Source: Pseudomonas syringae (GTDB lineage: Bacteria; Pseudomonadota; Gammaproteobacteria; Pseudomonadales; Pseudomonadaceae). Taken from it: 64,000 nt of DNA. Shown here piece by piece: positions 43,522-51,744 of this stretch. The number at the start of each line of letters is the position of its first letter. The stretch's first letter is position 1. Made by a program: the position numbers and the translations under genes. Where the stretch lies: positions 1 through 64,000 of the forward strand of contig NZ_JPQU01000038.1 in NCBI RefSeq assembly GCF_000737245.1, written 5' to 3'. The notes under the pieces were generated by a model, which searched no databases, had not been told where the DNA came from, and worked only from the letters and a program-made list of their open reading frames with translations.

Positions 43522-44841
43522 TTAGGCCTGTCGGCTGCGAGCGCTGGCGGCGAAGTCGCTGGCTGGCAGTACGTGTTTTCGCTCAAGCACGCGGTACACA
43601 ACGCCTGTCAGAATCAGCCCAAAAACCATCACTCCGGACAGGAAGTACAAGCCGGAAGCAAGGTTGCCGGTGTATTCCTTGAGCGCGCCGATCACGAACG
43701 GACCGATGTAGCCACCCAGGTTGCCCACCGAGTTAATCAACGCGATGCCGGCAGCAGCACTGGCGCCGGCGAAGAAGCGACCGGGCAAGGTCCAGAACAC
43801 TGCCGTGCAGGAGAACAGCGAGAAGGCCACCAGGCACAACGCGGCCAGTTGTGCCACCGGCACGGTCAGCCAGGCACTGAGGAACAGGCCGATGGCACCC
43901 AGCACGTACAGCACCGCCAGATGACCATAACGGTCGTTAAGCCGGTCGGAACTACGCGGCACGATCAGCAGGCCGACGATGCCGAAGATGTAAGGCACGG
44001 ATGAGACAAAACCGGTCACCAGATCGGTGCCGCCAAATTGCTTGATCAATGTTGGCAACCAGAGGCCAAGACCATAAATGCTCAAGGTGACCGGCAGGTA
44101 GAACAACGCCAGCAGCAGGACGCGCTTGTCTTTGAGAGCGTGCAGTGGGTTGCCGTGGCGGGTCTGGCCGTACTCTTCCAGGTCTTTTTTCAGTTCACCT
44201 GTCAGCCAGTCCTTCTCAGCCTGATCCATCCATTTGACTTGCTTTGGACCATCCGGCAGCCAGCGCAATACCGGCCAGGTCAGCAGGATCGCAGGCGTAC
44301 CGATCACGATGAACAACCACTGCCAGCCATGCAGGCCGAGCACGCCATCCATGCCCAGCAAACCACCGGAAACCGGGCCGGTGATCATCATGGCGATGGG
44401 TTGCGAAAGGATGAACAGGCCCAAAATCTTGCCGCGATGGCGAACCGGGAACCACTGAGTGATGTAATACAGCACACCCGGAAAGAAGCCAGCCTCAGCC
44501 GCCCCCAGCAAAAAGCGCATCACATAAAAGCTATGTGGGCCTTGCACGAAGGCCATGCCGATGGTGATCGCGCCCCAGGTGATCATGATCCGCGCAAACC
44601 AGCGCCGCGCGCCGAAGCGTTCGAGCATCAGATTGCTGGGGATTTCGAACAGGAAATAACCGATGAAAAACAAACCGGCGCCCAACCCGTAGGCCGCATC
44701 GCCGATGCCGATGTCTGCGCCCATATGCAGCTTGGCGAAACCTACGGCGGAACGGTCAACATAAGCGATCAGGTACAACAGGATCAGGAAAGGAATCAAT
44801 TTCAGGGTGATGCGGCGAATAAGCCTGAGTTCCTGGCTCAT
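43522..44841 (-). CDS. MFS transporter, anion:cation symporter (ACS) family
   Basis: 439-residue, 12-helix permease, same family as the gene at 40888: IAYVDRSAVGFAKLHMG in helix 1, EIPSNLMLERFGARRWF in the loop, RFLLGAAEAGFFPGVLYY in helix 4. It is divergent from the dehydratase gene at 45047, and a FadR-type palindrome lies between them. The likely substrate is the sugar acid degraded by this locus. The ATG at 44841 begins with the usual short cytoplasmic N-terminus. Confidence 0.92.
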   Translation of the reverse strand: MSQELRLIRRITLKLIPFLILLYLIAYVDRSAVGFAKLHMGADIGIGDAAYGLGAGLFFIGYFLFEIPSNLMLERFGARRWFARIMITWGAITIGMAFVQGPHSFYVMRFLLGAAEAGFFPGVLYYITQWFPVRHRGKILGLFILSQPIAMMITGPVSGGLLGMDGVLGLHGWQWLFIVIGTPAILLTWPVLRWLPDGPKQVKWMDQAEKDWLTGELKKDLEEYGQTRHGNPLHALKDKRVLLLALFYLPVTLSIYGLGLWLPTLIKQFGGTDLVTGFVSSVPYIFGIVGLLIVPRSSDRLNDRYGHLAVLYVLGAIGLFLSAWLTVPVAQLAALCLVAFSLFSCTAVFWTLPGRFFAGASAAAGIALINSVGNLGGYIGPFVIGALKEYTGNLASGLYFLSGVMVFGLILTGVVYRVLERKHVLPASDFAASARSRQA

Positions 44842-44946
44842 GTGCGGTCTCCAATTGTTTTTATTGTGGAACCTGCGGGTTTTGCCTCTCGCCTCGAGCA
44901 CGCGGGTGCTTTTGCCAGGGTCAATGCCTCACTGAAAATCGACTAT

Positions 44947-44959
44947 ATAGTATTACTAT
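44947..44959. promoter_or_regulatory. Candidate GntR (FadR-subfamily) operator
   Basis: ATAGTA-T-TACTAT is a perfect inverted repeat in the divergent region between the transporter and dehydratase genes. Its core TAGTATTACTA fits the FadR-subfamily consensus TnGTnnnACnA. The likely ligand-responsive regulator is encoded at 46983. Confidence 0.68.
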
Positions 44960-45046
44960 TTAGCTAACAACTCTTCCAATGGCACGAATTAACGCTTAAC
45001 TTAATCATCAGAAACGCCATTAAGTCTTACAATAAGAGAGCCGATC

Positions 45047-46792
45047 ATGTCTGATTCCGATAAAAAACCCCTGCGTTCCGCCCAATGGTTTGGTACTGCC
45101 GACAAGAACGGCTTCATGTACCGCAGCTGGATGAAGAACCAGGGCATTGCCGACCATCAGTTTCAGGGCAAGCCCATCATCGGCATCTGCAACACTTGGT
45201 CAGAACTCACTCCCTGCAACGCCCACTTCCGACAGATCGCCGAACACGTAAAACGCGGCGTCATCGAGGCAGGCGGCTGGCCGGTGGAATTCCCGGTGTT
45301 CTCCAACGGCGAATCCAACCTGCGCCCCACCGCGATGTTCACTCGCAACCTGACCAGCATGGATGTCGAAGAAGCGATTCGCGGCAATCCGATTGACGGC
45401 GTAGTGCTGCTCACCGGCTGCGACAAAACCACCCCTGCGCTTCTGATGGGCGCGGCCAGTTGCGACGTGCCAGCCATCGTGGTGACCGGCGGACCGATGC
45501 TCAACGGCAAGCATAAGGGCAAGGACATTGGTTCGGGCACGGTGGTCTGGCAGATGCACGAAGCCTATAAAGGCGGGCAAATCACCCTTGATGATTTCCT
45601 CGCGGCCGAAGGCGACATGTCGCGTTCGGCGGGCACCTGCAACACCATGGGCACCGCCTCGACCATGGCCTGTATGGCCGAAGCACTGGGCACTTCCCTG
45701 CCCCACAACGCAGCGATCCCGGCGGTCGACTCCCGGCGCTATGTGCTGGCGCATATGTCCGGCATGCGCGCGGTAGAGATGGCCCGCGAAGACCTGCGTC
45801 TGTCGAAGATCCTCACCAAGGCTGCGTTCGAAAATGCGATTCGGGTTAACGCAGCTATCGGCGGCTCAACCAACGCCGTGATCCACTTGAAAGCCATTGC
45901 CGGGCGCATCGGCGTGGATCTGGAATTGGACGACTGGACCCGTATCGGGCGCGGCATGCCGACCATCGTCGACCTGCAACCCTCCGGACGCTTCCTGATG
46001 GAAGAGTTTTATTACGCGGGCGGTCTGCCCGCTGTTCTGCGGCGCATGGACGAAGCCAATCTACTGCCCAACCCCGACGCCTTGACCGTGAATGGCAAAA
46101 CCATCCGCGAGAACAACCAGAACGCGCCGATTTATGGTGAAGACCAGGTGATCCGTGCCCTGGACAACCCGATCCGTGCCGACGGCGGCATCTGTGTCCT
46201 GCGCGGTAATCTGGCCCCCCTGGGCGCGGTGCTCAAACCCTCGGCAGCCACGACATCGCTGATGCAGCACCGGGGCCGAGCGGTGGTCTTCGAAAACTTC
46301 GACATGTACAAGGCCCGCATCAACGACCCTGATCTGGACATCGACGCCAATTCGATCATGGTCATGAAAAACTGCGGGCCCAAGGGTTATCCGGGCATGG
46401 CTGAAGTAGGCAACATGGGCCTGCCCGCCAAGCTGCTGGCCCAGGGTGTGACCGACATGGTGCGTATTTCCGATGCACGCATGAGCGGCACGGCTTACGG
46501 CACCGTTGTTTTACATGTGGCGCCGGAAGCCGCAGCGGGCGGGCCGTTGGCGGTGGTGCAAGAAGGTGACTGGATTGAGCTGGATTGCGCCAGCGGCCGC
46601 CTGCATCTGGACATCACCGACGCCGAACTGGCCGCACGCCTGGCCGACTGGCAGCCACCGCAACAGCAGCAACTTCTGGTGGGCGGCTATCGCGAGCTGT
46701 ATGTGAAGCACGTGCTGCAGGCCGATCAGGGTTGCGACTTCGACTTCCTGGTGGGCATGCGCGGGGCAGAGGTGCCGCGGCATTCGCATTGA
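45047..46792 (+). CDS. IlvD/Edd-family sugar-acid dehydratase (L-arabinonate dehydratase-like)
   Basis: Iron-sulfur dehydratase of 581 residues that removes water from an aldonic acid to give a 2-keto-3-deoxy acid. The three cluster Cys are C48 (IGICNTWSE), C125 (TGCDKTTP) and C198 (AGTCNTMG). The length and FGTADKNGFMYRSW start match the pentonate branch (L-arabinonate or D-xylonate dehydratase), more than branched-chain IlvD. With the GguC-like enzyme, two ACS transporters and a GntR regulator it forms a complete uptake and degradation locus. The exact sugar acid (arabinonate, galactonate, fuconate) cannot be fixed from sequence. Confidence 0.9.
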   Translation: MSDSDKKPLRSAQWFGTADKNGFMYRSWMKNQGIADHQFQGKPIIGICNTWSELTPCNAHFRQIAEHVKRGVIEAGGWPVEFPVFSNGESNLRPTAMFTRNLTSMDVEEAIRGNPIDGVVLLTGCDKTTPALLMGAASCDVPAIVVTGGPMLNGKHKGKDIGSGTVVWQMHEAYKGGQITLDDFLAAEGDMSRSAGTCNTMGTASTMACMAEALGTSLPHNAAIPAVDSRRYVLAHMSGMRAVEMAREDLRLSKILTKAAFENAIRVNAAIGGSTNAVIHLKAIAGRIGVDLELDDWTRIGRGMPTIVDLQPSGRFLMEEFYYAGGLPAVLRRMDEANLLPNPDALTVNGKTIRENNQNAPIYGEDQVIRALDNPIRADGGICVLRGNLAPLGAVLKPSAATTSLMQHRGRAVVFENFDMYKARINDPDLDIDANSIMVMKNCGPKGYPGMAEVGNMGLPAKLLAQGVTDMVRISDARMSGTAYGTVVLHVAPEAAAGGPLAVVQEGDWIELDCASGRLHLDITDAELAARLADWQPPQQQQLLVGGYRELYVKHVLQADQGCDFDFLVGMRGAEVPRHSH

Positions 46793-46805
46793 TCGCGGTT
46801 TAACC

Positions 46806-46896
46806 TGTGGGAGCGGTGCTTGCCCGCGATAAGGTCTACGCGATCTAAAGTGAATCGCGTTCAGCCTTATCGCGGGCAAGCACCGCTCCCACAGGG
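46806..46896. repeat. REP/BIME pair
   Basis: TGTGGGAGCGGTGCTTGCCC and reverse complement between the dehydratase and GntR genes. The spacer (CGATCTAAAGTGAATCGCG) is shared in inverted form with the pair at 43413. Confidence 0.88.
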
Positions 46897-46982
46897 ATAG
46901 CGCCAGCACACGCGATCTCCTACAGCTCAACGCCGATGCTATGATGCTCCGCACTCATCGCTCAGGATTGACTTGCGTTCCC

Positions 46983-47705
46983 ATGGATTATCGAAAGCCC
47001 TCCGACCGTAAAAGCATGCATGCCCGTATCGTCCAGGAGCTGGGCATGCAGATCGTCTCCGGGCGTTTCAAGCCTGACGAGAAACTGCCTGCCGAAGCCC
47101 TTTTATGCGAGGAGTACGCGGTCAGTCGTCCTGTATTGCGCGAAGCCACCCGGGTGTTGGTCGCCAAAGGTCTGGTGTATTCCAGGCCGCGAGTGGGCAC
47201 GGTGGTCAAGGTCCGACGCGAATGGCATTTGCTCGATCCGGACGTGCTGCACTGGATCATGCAAAGCACGCCGCAGAATGAGTTTTTCCACCTGCTGACC
47301 AGCGTCCGCGCGGTCATCGAACCTGCCGTGGCAGCCCTTGCCGCGCAACACGCCACCGAAGATGAAATCGCCGCCATCGGTGAGGCTTATCAGCGCATGG
47401 AAGCCGCGCCAACGCCCGAAGCCTTGCTGCAACCGGACCTGGATTTCCATAGCCGGATCGCCGACGCCACCCATAATGACCTGCTGGCTCACCTGTGTAA
47501 CATGTTGTCGCTGGCGCTGCGTGAAGCGCTAAAACACTCCAATCAGCGGCCCAACCTGCATGAACTGGCGCTGCCCCGTCATAAAGCGATCCTCACCGCC
47601 ATCGAAAACCGCGACGCACTCGGCGCCCGGCATGCGACGTTGGTGCAGCTTGATGATGCGCGGAATGCGTTGAGTGTGGTGTTGGGGAGAGAGTTGGGGT
47701 TGTAA
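46983..47705 (+). CDS. GntR-family regulator, FadR subfamily (FCD domain)
   Basis: 240-residue repressor. The N-terminal winged helix (about 10-75) contains GRFKPDEKLPAEALLCEEYAVSRPVLREATRVL, seen as LPAEALLCEEY and SRPVLREA motifs. The C-terminal FCD domain has the acidic/His metal site positions DFHSRIADATHNDLL and later H residues. It lies downstream of the dehydratase and likely senses the sugar acid or its keto-deoxy product. The palindrome at 44947 fits its family. The start at ATG 46983 gives the normal N-terminus; ATG 46941 would add 14 residues. Confidence 0.92.
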   Translation: MDYRKPSDRKSMHARIVQELGMQIVSGRFKPDEKLPAEALLCEEYAVSRPVLREATRVLVAKGLVYSRPRVGTVVKVRREWHLLDPDVLHWIMQSTPQNEFFHLLTSVRAVIEPAVAALAAQHATEDEIAAIGEAYQRMEAAPTPEALLQPDLDFHSRIADATHNDLLAHLCNMLSLALREALKHSNQRPNLHELALPRHKAILTAIENRDALGARHATLVQLDDARNALSVVLGRELGL

Positions 47706-47714
47706 AAACGGCCC

Positions 47715-47804
47715 GTAGGAGCGCGCTTGCCCGCGATGGCGCCAGATCTGTTGATTCATTTGTTGACTGACCTGACGCTATCGCGGGCAAGCGCGCTCCT
47801 ACAA
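47715..47804. repeat. REP/BIME pair
   Basis: GTAGGAGCGCGCTTGCCCGC and reverse complement between the convergent GntR and RND genes; the latter's stop is 9 bases away. Confidence 0.88.
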
Positions 47805-47812
47805 CCTGGACC

Positions 47813-50206
47813 TCAATGTGAAAACAGTGAATTCCCCACCTTGCCTGCCATCTTCTCCGGCTTGATCAGGAACCGCGCCAACGCTGGCAGCAGCCACAAG
47901 GCGCCGAACATGTTCCACAGCAGCATGAACGTCAGCATCAAGCCCATGTCGGCCTGGAATTTGATCGCGGAGAAGATCCAGGTGCACACGCCGATCGCCA
48001 GGCACAGCCCAGTGAACAGCACCGCTTTACCGGTGGACTTCAGGGTTTCGTAATAGGCTTCCTGCAGCGGCAGCCCCGCGCGCAGGAAGCTTTCCAGACG
48101 GCTGTAGATGTAGATGCCGTAATCCACGCCAATGCCCACACCCAGTGCCACCACCGGCAAGGTCGCGACTTTGACGCCGATGCCCATGAACGCCATCAGC
48201 GCGTTGCCCAGCACGGAGGTGAGCACCAGCGGCAGCACGATGCACAACGTCGCCGCCCAGGAGCGGAAAGTAATCATGCACATCGCCGCAACACACACGT
48301 AGACCAGCACCAGAATGGTCAACTCGGAATGTTTGATGACCTCGTTAGTGGCAGCCTCAATGCCGGCATTACCAGCCGCCAGCAGAAATTCCAGGCCTTC
48401 GCGATTGTTCTCATCGGCAAAGGTCTGCACCGCATGTACAGCGCGGTCCAGGGTTTCGGCCTTGTGGTCGTTGAGGAAGATCAGCAGCGGCGCCAGCGAG
48501 CAGTCATTGTTGTACAGGCCGTCAGCCCGGGCGATGGAGCTGTTGAGCACGTCCTTGTTGCGGGACAAGGACTCCCACTTCAGATTGCCCTCGTTCATGC
48601 CCTTGATCATCTGTTTGGACACGGTGACCAGCGAAATTGCCGACTGGACTCCGGGGGTGTTCTCCATCTTCCAGGCCAGCTCGTTGATCGCGGACATAGT
48701 CGGGTAAGCCGAACACCCTTCGCGAGGTGTCTTGACCATCACCACCAGCACGTCGGAACTGGTGGAGTAATTGTTGATGATGAAACTGTTGTCCTGGTTA
48801 TAGCGCGAATCCGGGCGCAACTCTGGGGCACCCTGATCCAGGTCGCCGATCTTCAGGTTCTGGCTGTACCAAAGCCCGCCACCGAAGGCCAGCAACGCCA
48901 GAACAATGGACACCGGGGCCACTTTGGCACTGGCAAAGTTCGACAACAGGCGCCAGAAAGGATGCTCTGACACCGCGTCTTTCTTGCTGCGACTGATCGC
49001 TTTTTTGCTGATACCCGCGTAGGAAATCGCCACCGGCAGCAGTATCAGGTTGGTGAACACGATGACCGCCACACCAATAGAGGCGCCAATGGCCAGCTCT
49101 CGAATTACCCCGATATCAATGATCAGCAAGGTGATAAAGCCCACCGCGTCGGCCAGAATCGCGATCATGCCGGGCAGGAAGAGCTGCCGGAATGTACGCC
49201 GCGCAGCCGTCAGAGCGTTCTCGGCATCGCTGGATTGCAGAGCAATGCCGTTGATTTTCTGCACACCATGGGAGATACCGATGGCGAAGATCAGGAACGG
49301 TACCAGCATCGAATACGGGTCCAGTCCAAAGCCCACCACATGCATCAGCCCCAACTGCCAGATCACCGCAATCAGCGTGGTACAAAGCACCGCGATGGTG
49401 CTGCGGATACAGCGGGTGAACCAGACCAGCAGCACCAGGGTAATCACGAACGCCACGCCGAAAAACATCACCACCATCAGCAGTCCGTCAATCAGGTCGC
49501 CGACCTTCTTGGCGAAGCCGACGATGTGCACCTTGATATTCGGGTTTTGCGCCTGGTACTTGTCGCGAATCTTTTCTTCGAGTTGATGGGAGAACTGCTG
49601 GTAGTCCAGCTTGATCAGCTTGCCCTGATCCTCTGGGTCAGGATAAGACTCCAACAACGGGACATCGACGATACTCGACTTGAAATCGTTAGCCACTAAC
49701 CGGCCAACCTGACCCGACTTGAGCACGTTGTTTCGCAATTGATCGAGGCTGTCGTCGGAACCGTTGTAGCTCTGGGGGATGACTTCGCCGCCGGCGAATC
49801 CTTCCTCGGTCACTTCGGTCCAGCGCACGCTTGGGCTCCAAAGTGACTTCAGACCCGAGCGGTCAACGCCGGGAATGTAGAAAACCTCGTCGTTGATTTC
49901 CCGCAGGGTCTCCATGTACTGCTTGGAGAATATGTCGCCGTCCAGCGCCTCCACCGAAATGCGCACCGTGTTGCCCAGATTGGCCAGGTCGTTGCGGTGT
50001 TCCATCATTTTCTGAATGAACGGATGATCCAGCGGGATCATTTTCTCGAAACTGGTGGACGGCCGAACCAGGGTCGCCTGCCAGAACAGGAAAATGCTGA
50101 CCAGCAGGCAGATCACGATCACGGCCGGTCGGTTGTTGAAGATCAGGCGCTCAAGAAAAGTCGCCTTGTCGCCGTTGTGCTGCTGAGTGTCATGAAGATT
50201 GCTCAT
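47813..50206 (-). CDS. RND/MMPL-family inner-membrane exporter
   Basis: 797-residue permease of the RND superfamily, MMPL-like branch. The topology is duplicated: helix 1 (about 27-47), a periplasmic loop of ~190 residues and five helices, then the same again from about 430. Helix runs VMFFGVAFVITLVLLVWF and TLPVVALGVGIGVDYGIYIYS carry the family's G-x-x-x-D-Y signature. These pumps act alone without an adaptor and export lipids, hopanoids or hydrophobic molecules. The gene is preceded by a YCF48-type exported propeller gene after 27 bases, a known partnership. The DUF1302 and DUF1329 genes usual in such clusters are absent. Confidence 0.9.
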   Translation of the reverse strand: MSNLHDTQQHNGDKATFLERLIFNNRPAVIVICLLVSIFLFWQATLVRPSTSFEKMIPLDHPFIQKMMEHRNDLANLGNTVRISVEALDGDIFSKQYMETLREINDEVFYIPGVDRSGLKSLWSPSVRWTEVTEEGFAGGEVIPQSYNGSDDSLDQLRNNVLKSGQVGRLVANDFKSSIVDVPLLESYPDPEDQGKLIKLDYQQFSHQLEEKIRDKYQAQNPNIKVHIVGFAKKVGDLIDGLLMVVMFFGVAFVITLVLLVWFTRCIRSTIAVLCTTLIAVIWQLGLMHVVGFGLDPYSMLVPFLIFAIGISHGVQKINGIALQSSDAENALTAARRTFRQLFLPGMIAILADAVGFITLLIIDIGVIRELAIGASIGVAVIVFTNLILLPVAISYAGISKKAISRSKKDAVSEHPFWRLLSNFASAKVAPVSIVLALLAFGGGLWYSQNLKIGDLDQGAPELRPDSRYNQDNSFIINNYSTSSDVLVVMVKTPREGCSAYPTMSAINELAWKMENTPGVQSAISLVTVSKQMIKGMNEGNLKWESLSRNKDVLNSSIARADGLYNNDCSLAPLLIFLNDHKAETLDRAVHAVQTFADENNREGLEFLLAAGNAGIEAATNEVIKHSELTILVLVYVCVAAMCMITFRSWAATLCIVLPLVLTSVLGNALMAFMGIGVKVATLPVVALGVGIGVDYGIYIYSRLESFLRAGLPLQEAYYETLKSTGKAVLFTGLCLAIGVCTWIFSAIKFQADMGLMLTFMLLWNMFGALWLLPALARFLIKPEKMAGKVGNSLFSH

Positions 50207-50233
50207 GCCGGAATTTCCCCGCCCTGATAGTTC

Positions 50234-51319
50234 TTATTGTTGGGTCGACTCGGCGCCCGTCGGCGAGGTGACGCGAACGCCACCCTGACCAACCAGAATC
50301 AGATTGCCCTGCGCGTCAGCTGTAACCCCGGACAGCGAAATCCGGTCGGGACGGTTGTAAACCTGGAAGGTCTGGCCGTCATCGGTGCTGCGCATCACGC
50401 TGCCGCCGTTGCCCACCAGGACCAGTGAGCCATCATCCAGCACCGTAGCGTTGGACAGGCCGAACTCAAGAGGGCCGCGAGCCCCCTGGAGTTCAATAGC
50501 GGTCCAACTGTCGCCAAAGTCCGTTGACCGATACAGATTGCCCCGCAGGCCATATACCAGCAGCGTGTCCGGCTTGCCGGTGCCAATCGCACCAAACAGC
50601 GAGCCTTGATAGGGTCCTTCGAGCTTTTCCCAGGTCTGCCCGTCATCCGCCGAACGGAACATCGCCCCCGCCTCCCCCACGACGAAAAGGCCGCTGTCGG
50701 TCACTTGAGTGATGCCATTGAGGTGGTACTGATCTTCGTTATCGAGTCGGTCGCTGACGTCCTGCCAATCCTTGCCGCCATCGGTGGTTGCCAGCAAAGC
50801 GCCGTAAGCGCCAACGGCGAAACCGTGACTGACATCCTTGAACCAGACATCCAGGAGAGGGGCTTCGCGCTTGAGGTCTTCGAACTGCTTGGTCCAGGTG
50901 ACGCCGCCGTCGCTGCTGGCGAGGATCTGCGCATCATGCCCCACCGCCCAGCCATGCTTGTCATCGACGAAGTACACCGCTGTCAGCAACTGGCGGCTGG
51001 GCACTTTGGCCTGGGTCCAGGTTTTGCCCTGATCGTCGGAATAAAGAATATGTCCGCGATCACCGACCACGACCAGTCTCGCGCCCGCATGCGCCACGTC
51101 CAGCAGCAGGCCACGGGAGGATTTGGCTGATTCGATGGAGTACTGGGTGGCGTCAGCCGGTGCAGTGGCTGCGCTCACCGGGCTGGCAGGAAACAACAGT
51201 GAAATAGCCGCCAATAGCAAAAATGCCGTGGGCTGGAGCTTGCCTGTAGCGCAAGCCAATGGCTGACAGACCACCGGATCCACACCGGCTCGCGTGCGCC
51301 GATTTACAGGCTCACTCAT
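50234..51319 (-). CDS. Exported YCF48-type beta-propeller protein
   Basis: 361-residue secreted propeller. An N-terminal signal with a long n-region ends near SPVSAAT (about 50). Repeats of the YCF48/BNR type recur, for example YSDDQGKTWTQAKVP, ASSDGGVTWTKQF, ATTDGGKDWQDVS, RSADDGQTWEKLE and RSTDFGDSWTAIE, spaced about 40-45 residues. It precedes the RND gene by 27 bases and is presumably a periplasmic partner of that pump. The ATG at 51319 has AGGGGA 7 bases upstream; an ATG 18 bases earlier is less well placed. Confidence 0.88.
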   Translation of the reverse strand: MSEPVNRRTRAGVDPVVCQPLACATGKLQPTAFLLLAAISLLFPASPVSAATAPADATQYSIESAKSSRGLLLDVAHAGARLVVVGDRGHILYSDDQGKTWTQAKVPSRQLLTAVYFVDDKHGWAVGHDAQILASSDGGVTWTKQFEDLKREAPLLDVWFKDVSHGFAVGAYGALLATTDGGKDWQDVSDRLDNEDQYHLNGITQVTDSGLFVVGEAGAMFRSADDGQTWEKLEGPYQGSLFGAIGTGKPDTLLVYGLRGNLYRSTDFGDSWTAIELQGARGPLEFGLSNATVLDDGSLVLVGNGGSVMRSTDDGQTFQVYNRPDRISLSGVTADAQGNLILVGQGGVRVTSPTGAESTQQ

Positions 51320-51519
51320 GAAGCGTCCCCTATCCATTTTATTTTTATGAGGTCGACCCCGGCCAGGCGCTCTAGGCTTGGTGTTCTGGAGGCAGACCTA
51401 TCCTATCCAGCTTTCGAAAGCCATGACAGTCAACATGGCGTCATCTTTGGTCTAGCCCTCTGCTGTGATTGGTGGGTTATCAGTTGGGGTGATGCTGTTC
51501 GACGGTAACTCAGGCATTT

Positions 51520-51608
51520 GCGGGAGCGGTGCTTGCCCGCGATAAGGCTGGACGCGTTGGACCTGATATCTGTGGCGGCTTTATCGCGGGCAAGCACCGC
51601 TCCCACAA
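51520..51608. repeat. REP/BIME pair
   Basis: GCGGGAGCGGTGCTTGCCCG and reverse complement in the 425-base gap between the YCF48-type and omptin genes. Confidence 0.87.
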
Positions 51609-51632
51609 GAGTGATCTCAATATTGACGCGAC

Positions 51633-51689
51633 GACGTGGGACCGCCCGGGCGGCGTTCCGCTTGCGAGCAAACAAAGAATCTCCCACGT
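51633..51689. repeat. Second-family repeat (GGCGGCGTTCCGC ... GAATCTCCCAC)
   Basis: GACGTGGGACCGCCCGGGCG followed by GCGTTCCGCTTGCGAGCAAA and AGAATCTCCCAC. Both halves recur at 3155-3224, there in separate pieces, and the last part at 42300-42320. It is distinct from the common REP. Confidence 0.65.
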
Positions 51690-51744
51690 ACCGCATCCGG
51701 CAAATGCCAGTGTAGGCCGAGTTTAAGCGCCCGGCCTGCAATTG

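Noticed and set aside
45047..46792. Branched-chain dihydroxy-acid dehydratase IlvD
   Set aside because: Sequence start, length and the surrounding sugar-acid genes favour the pentonate dehydratase branch.
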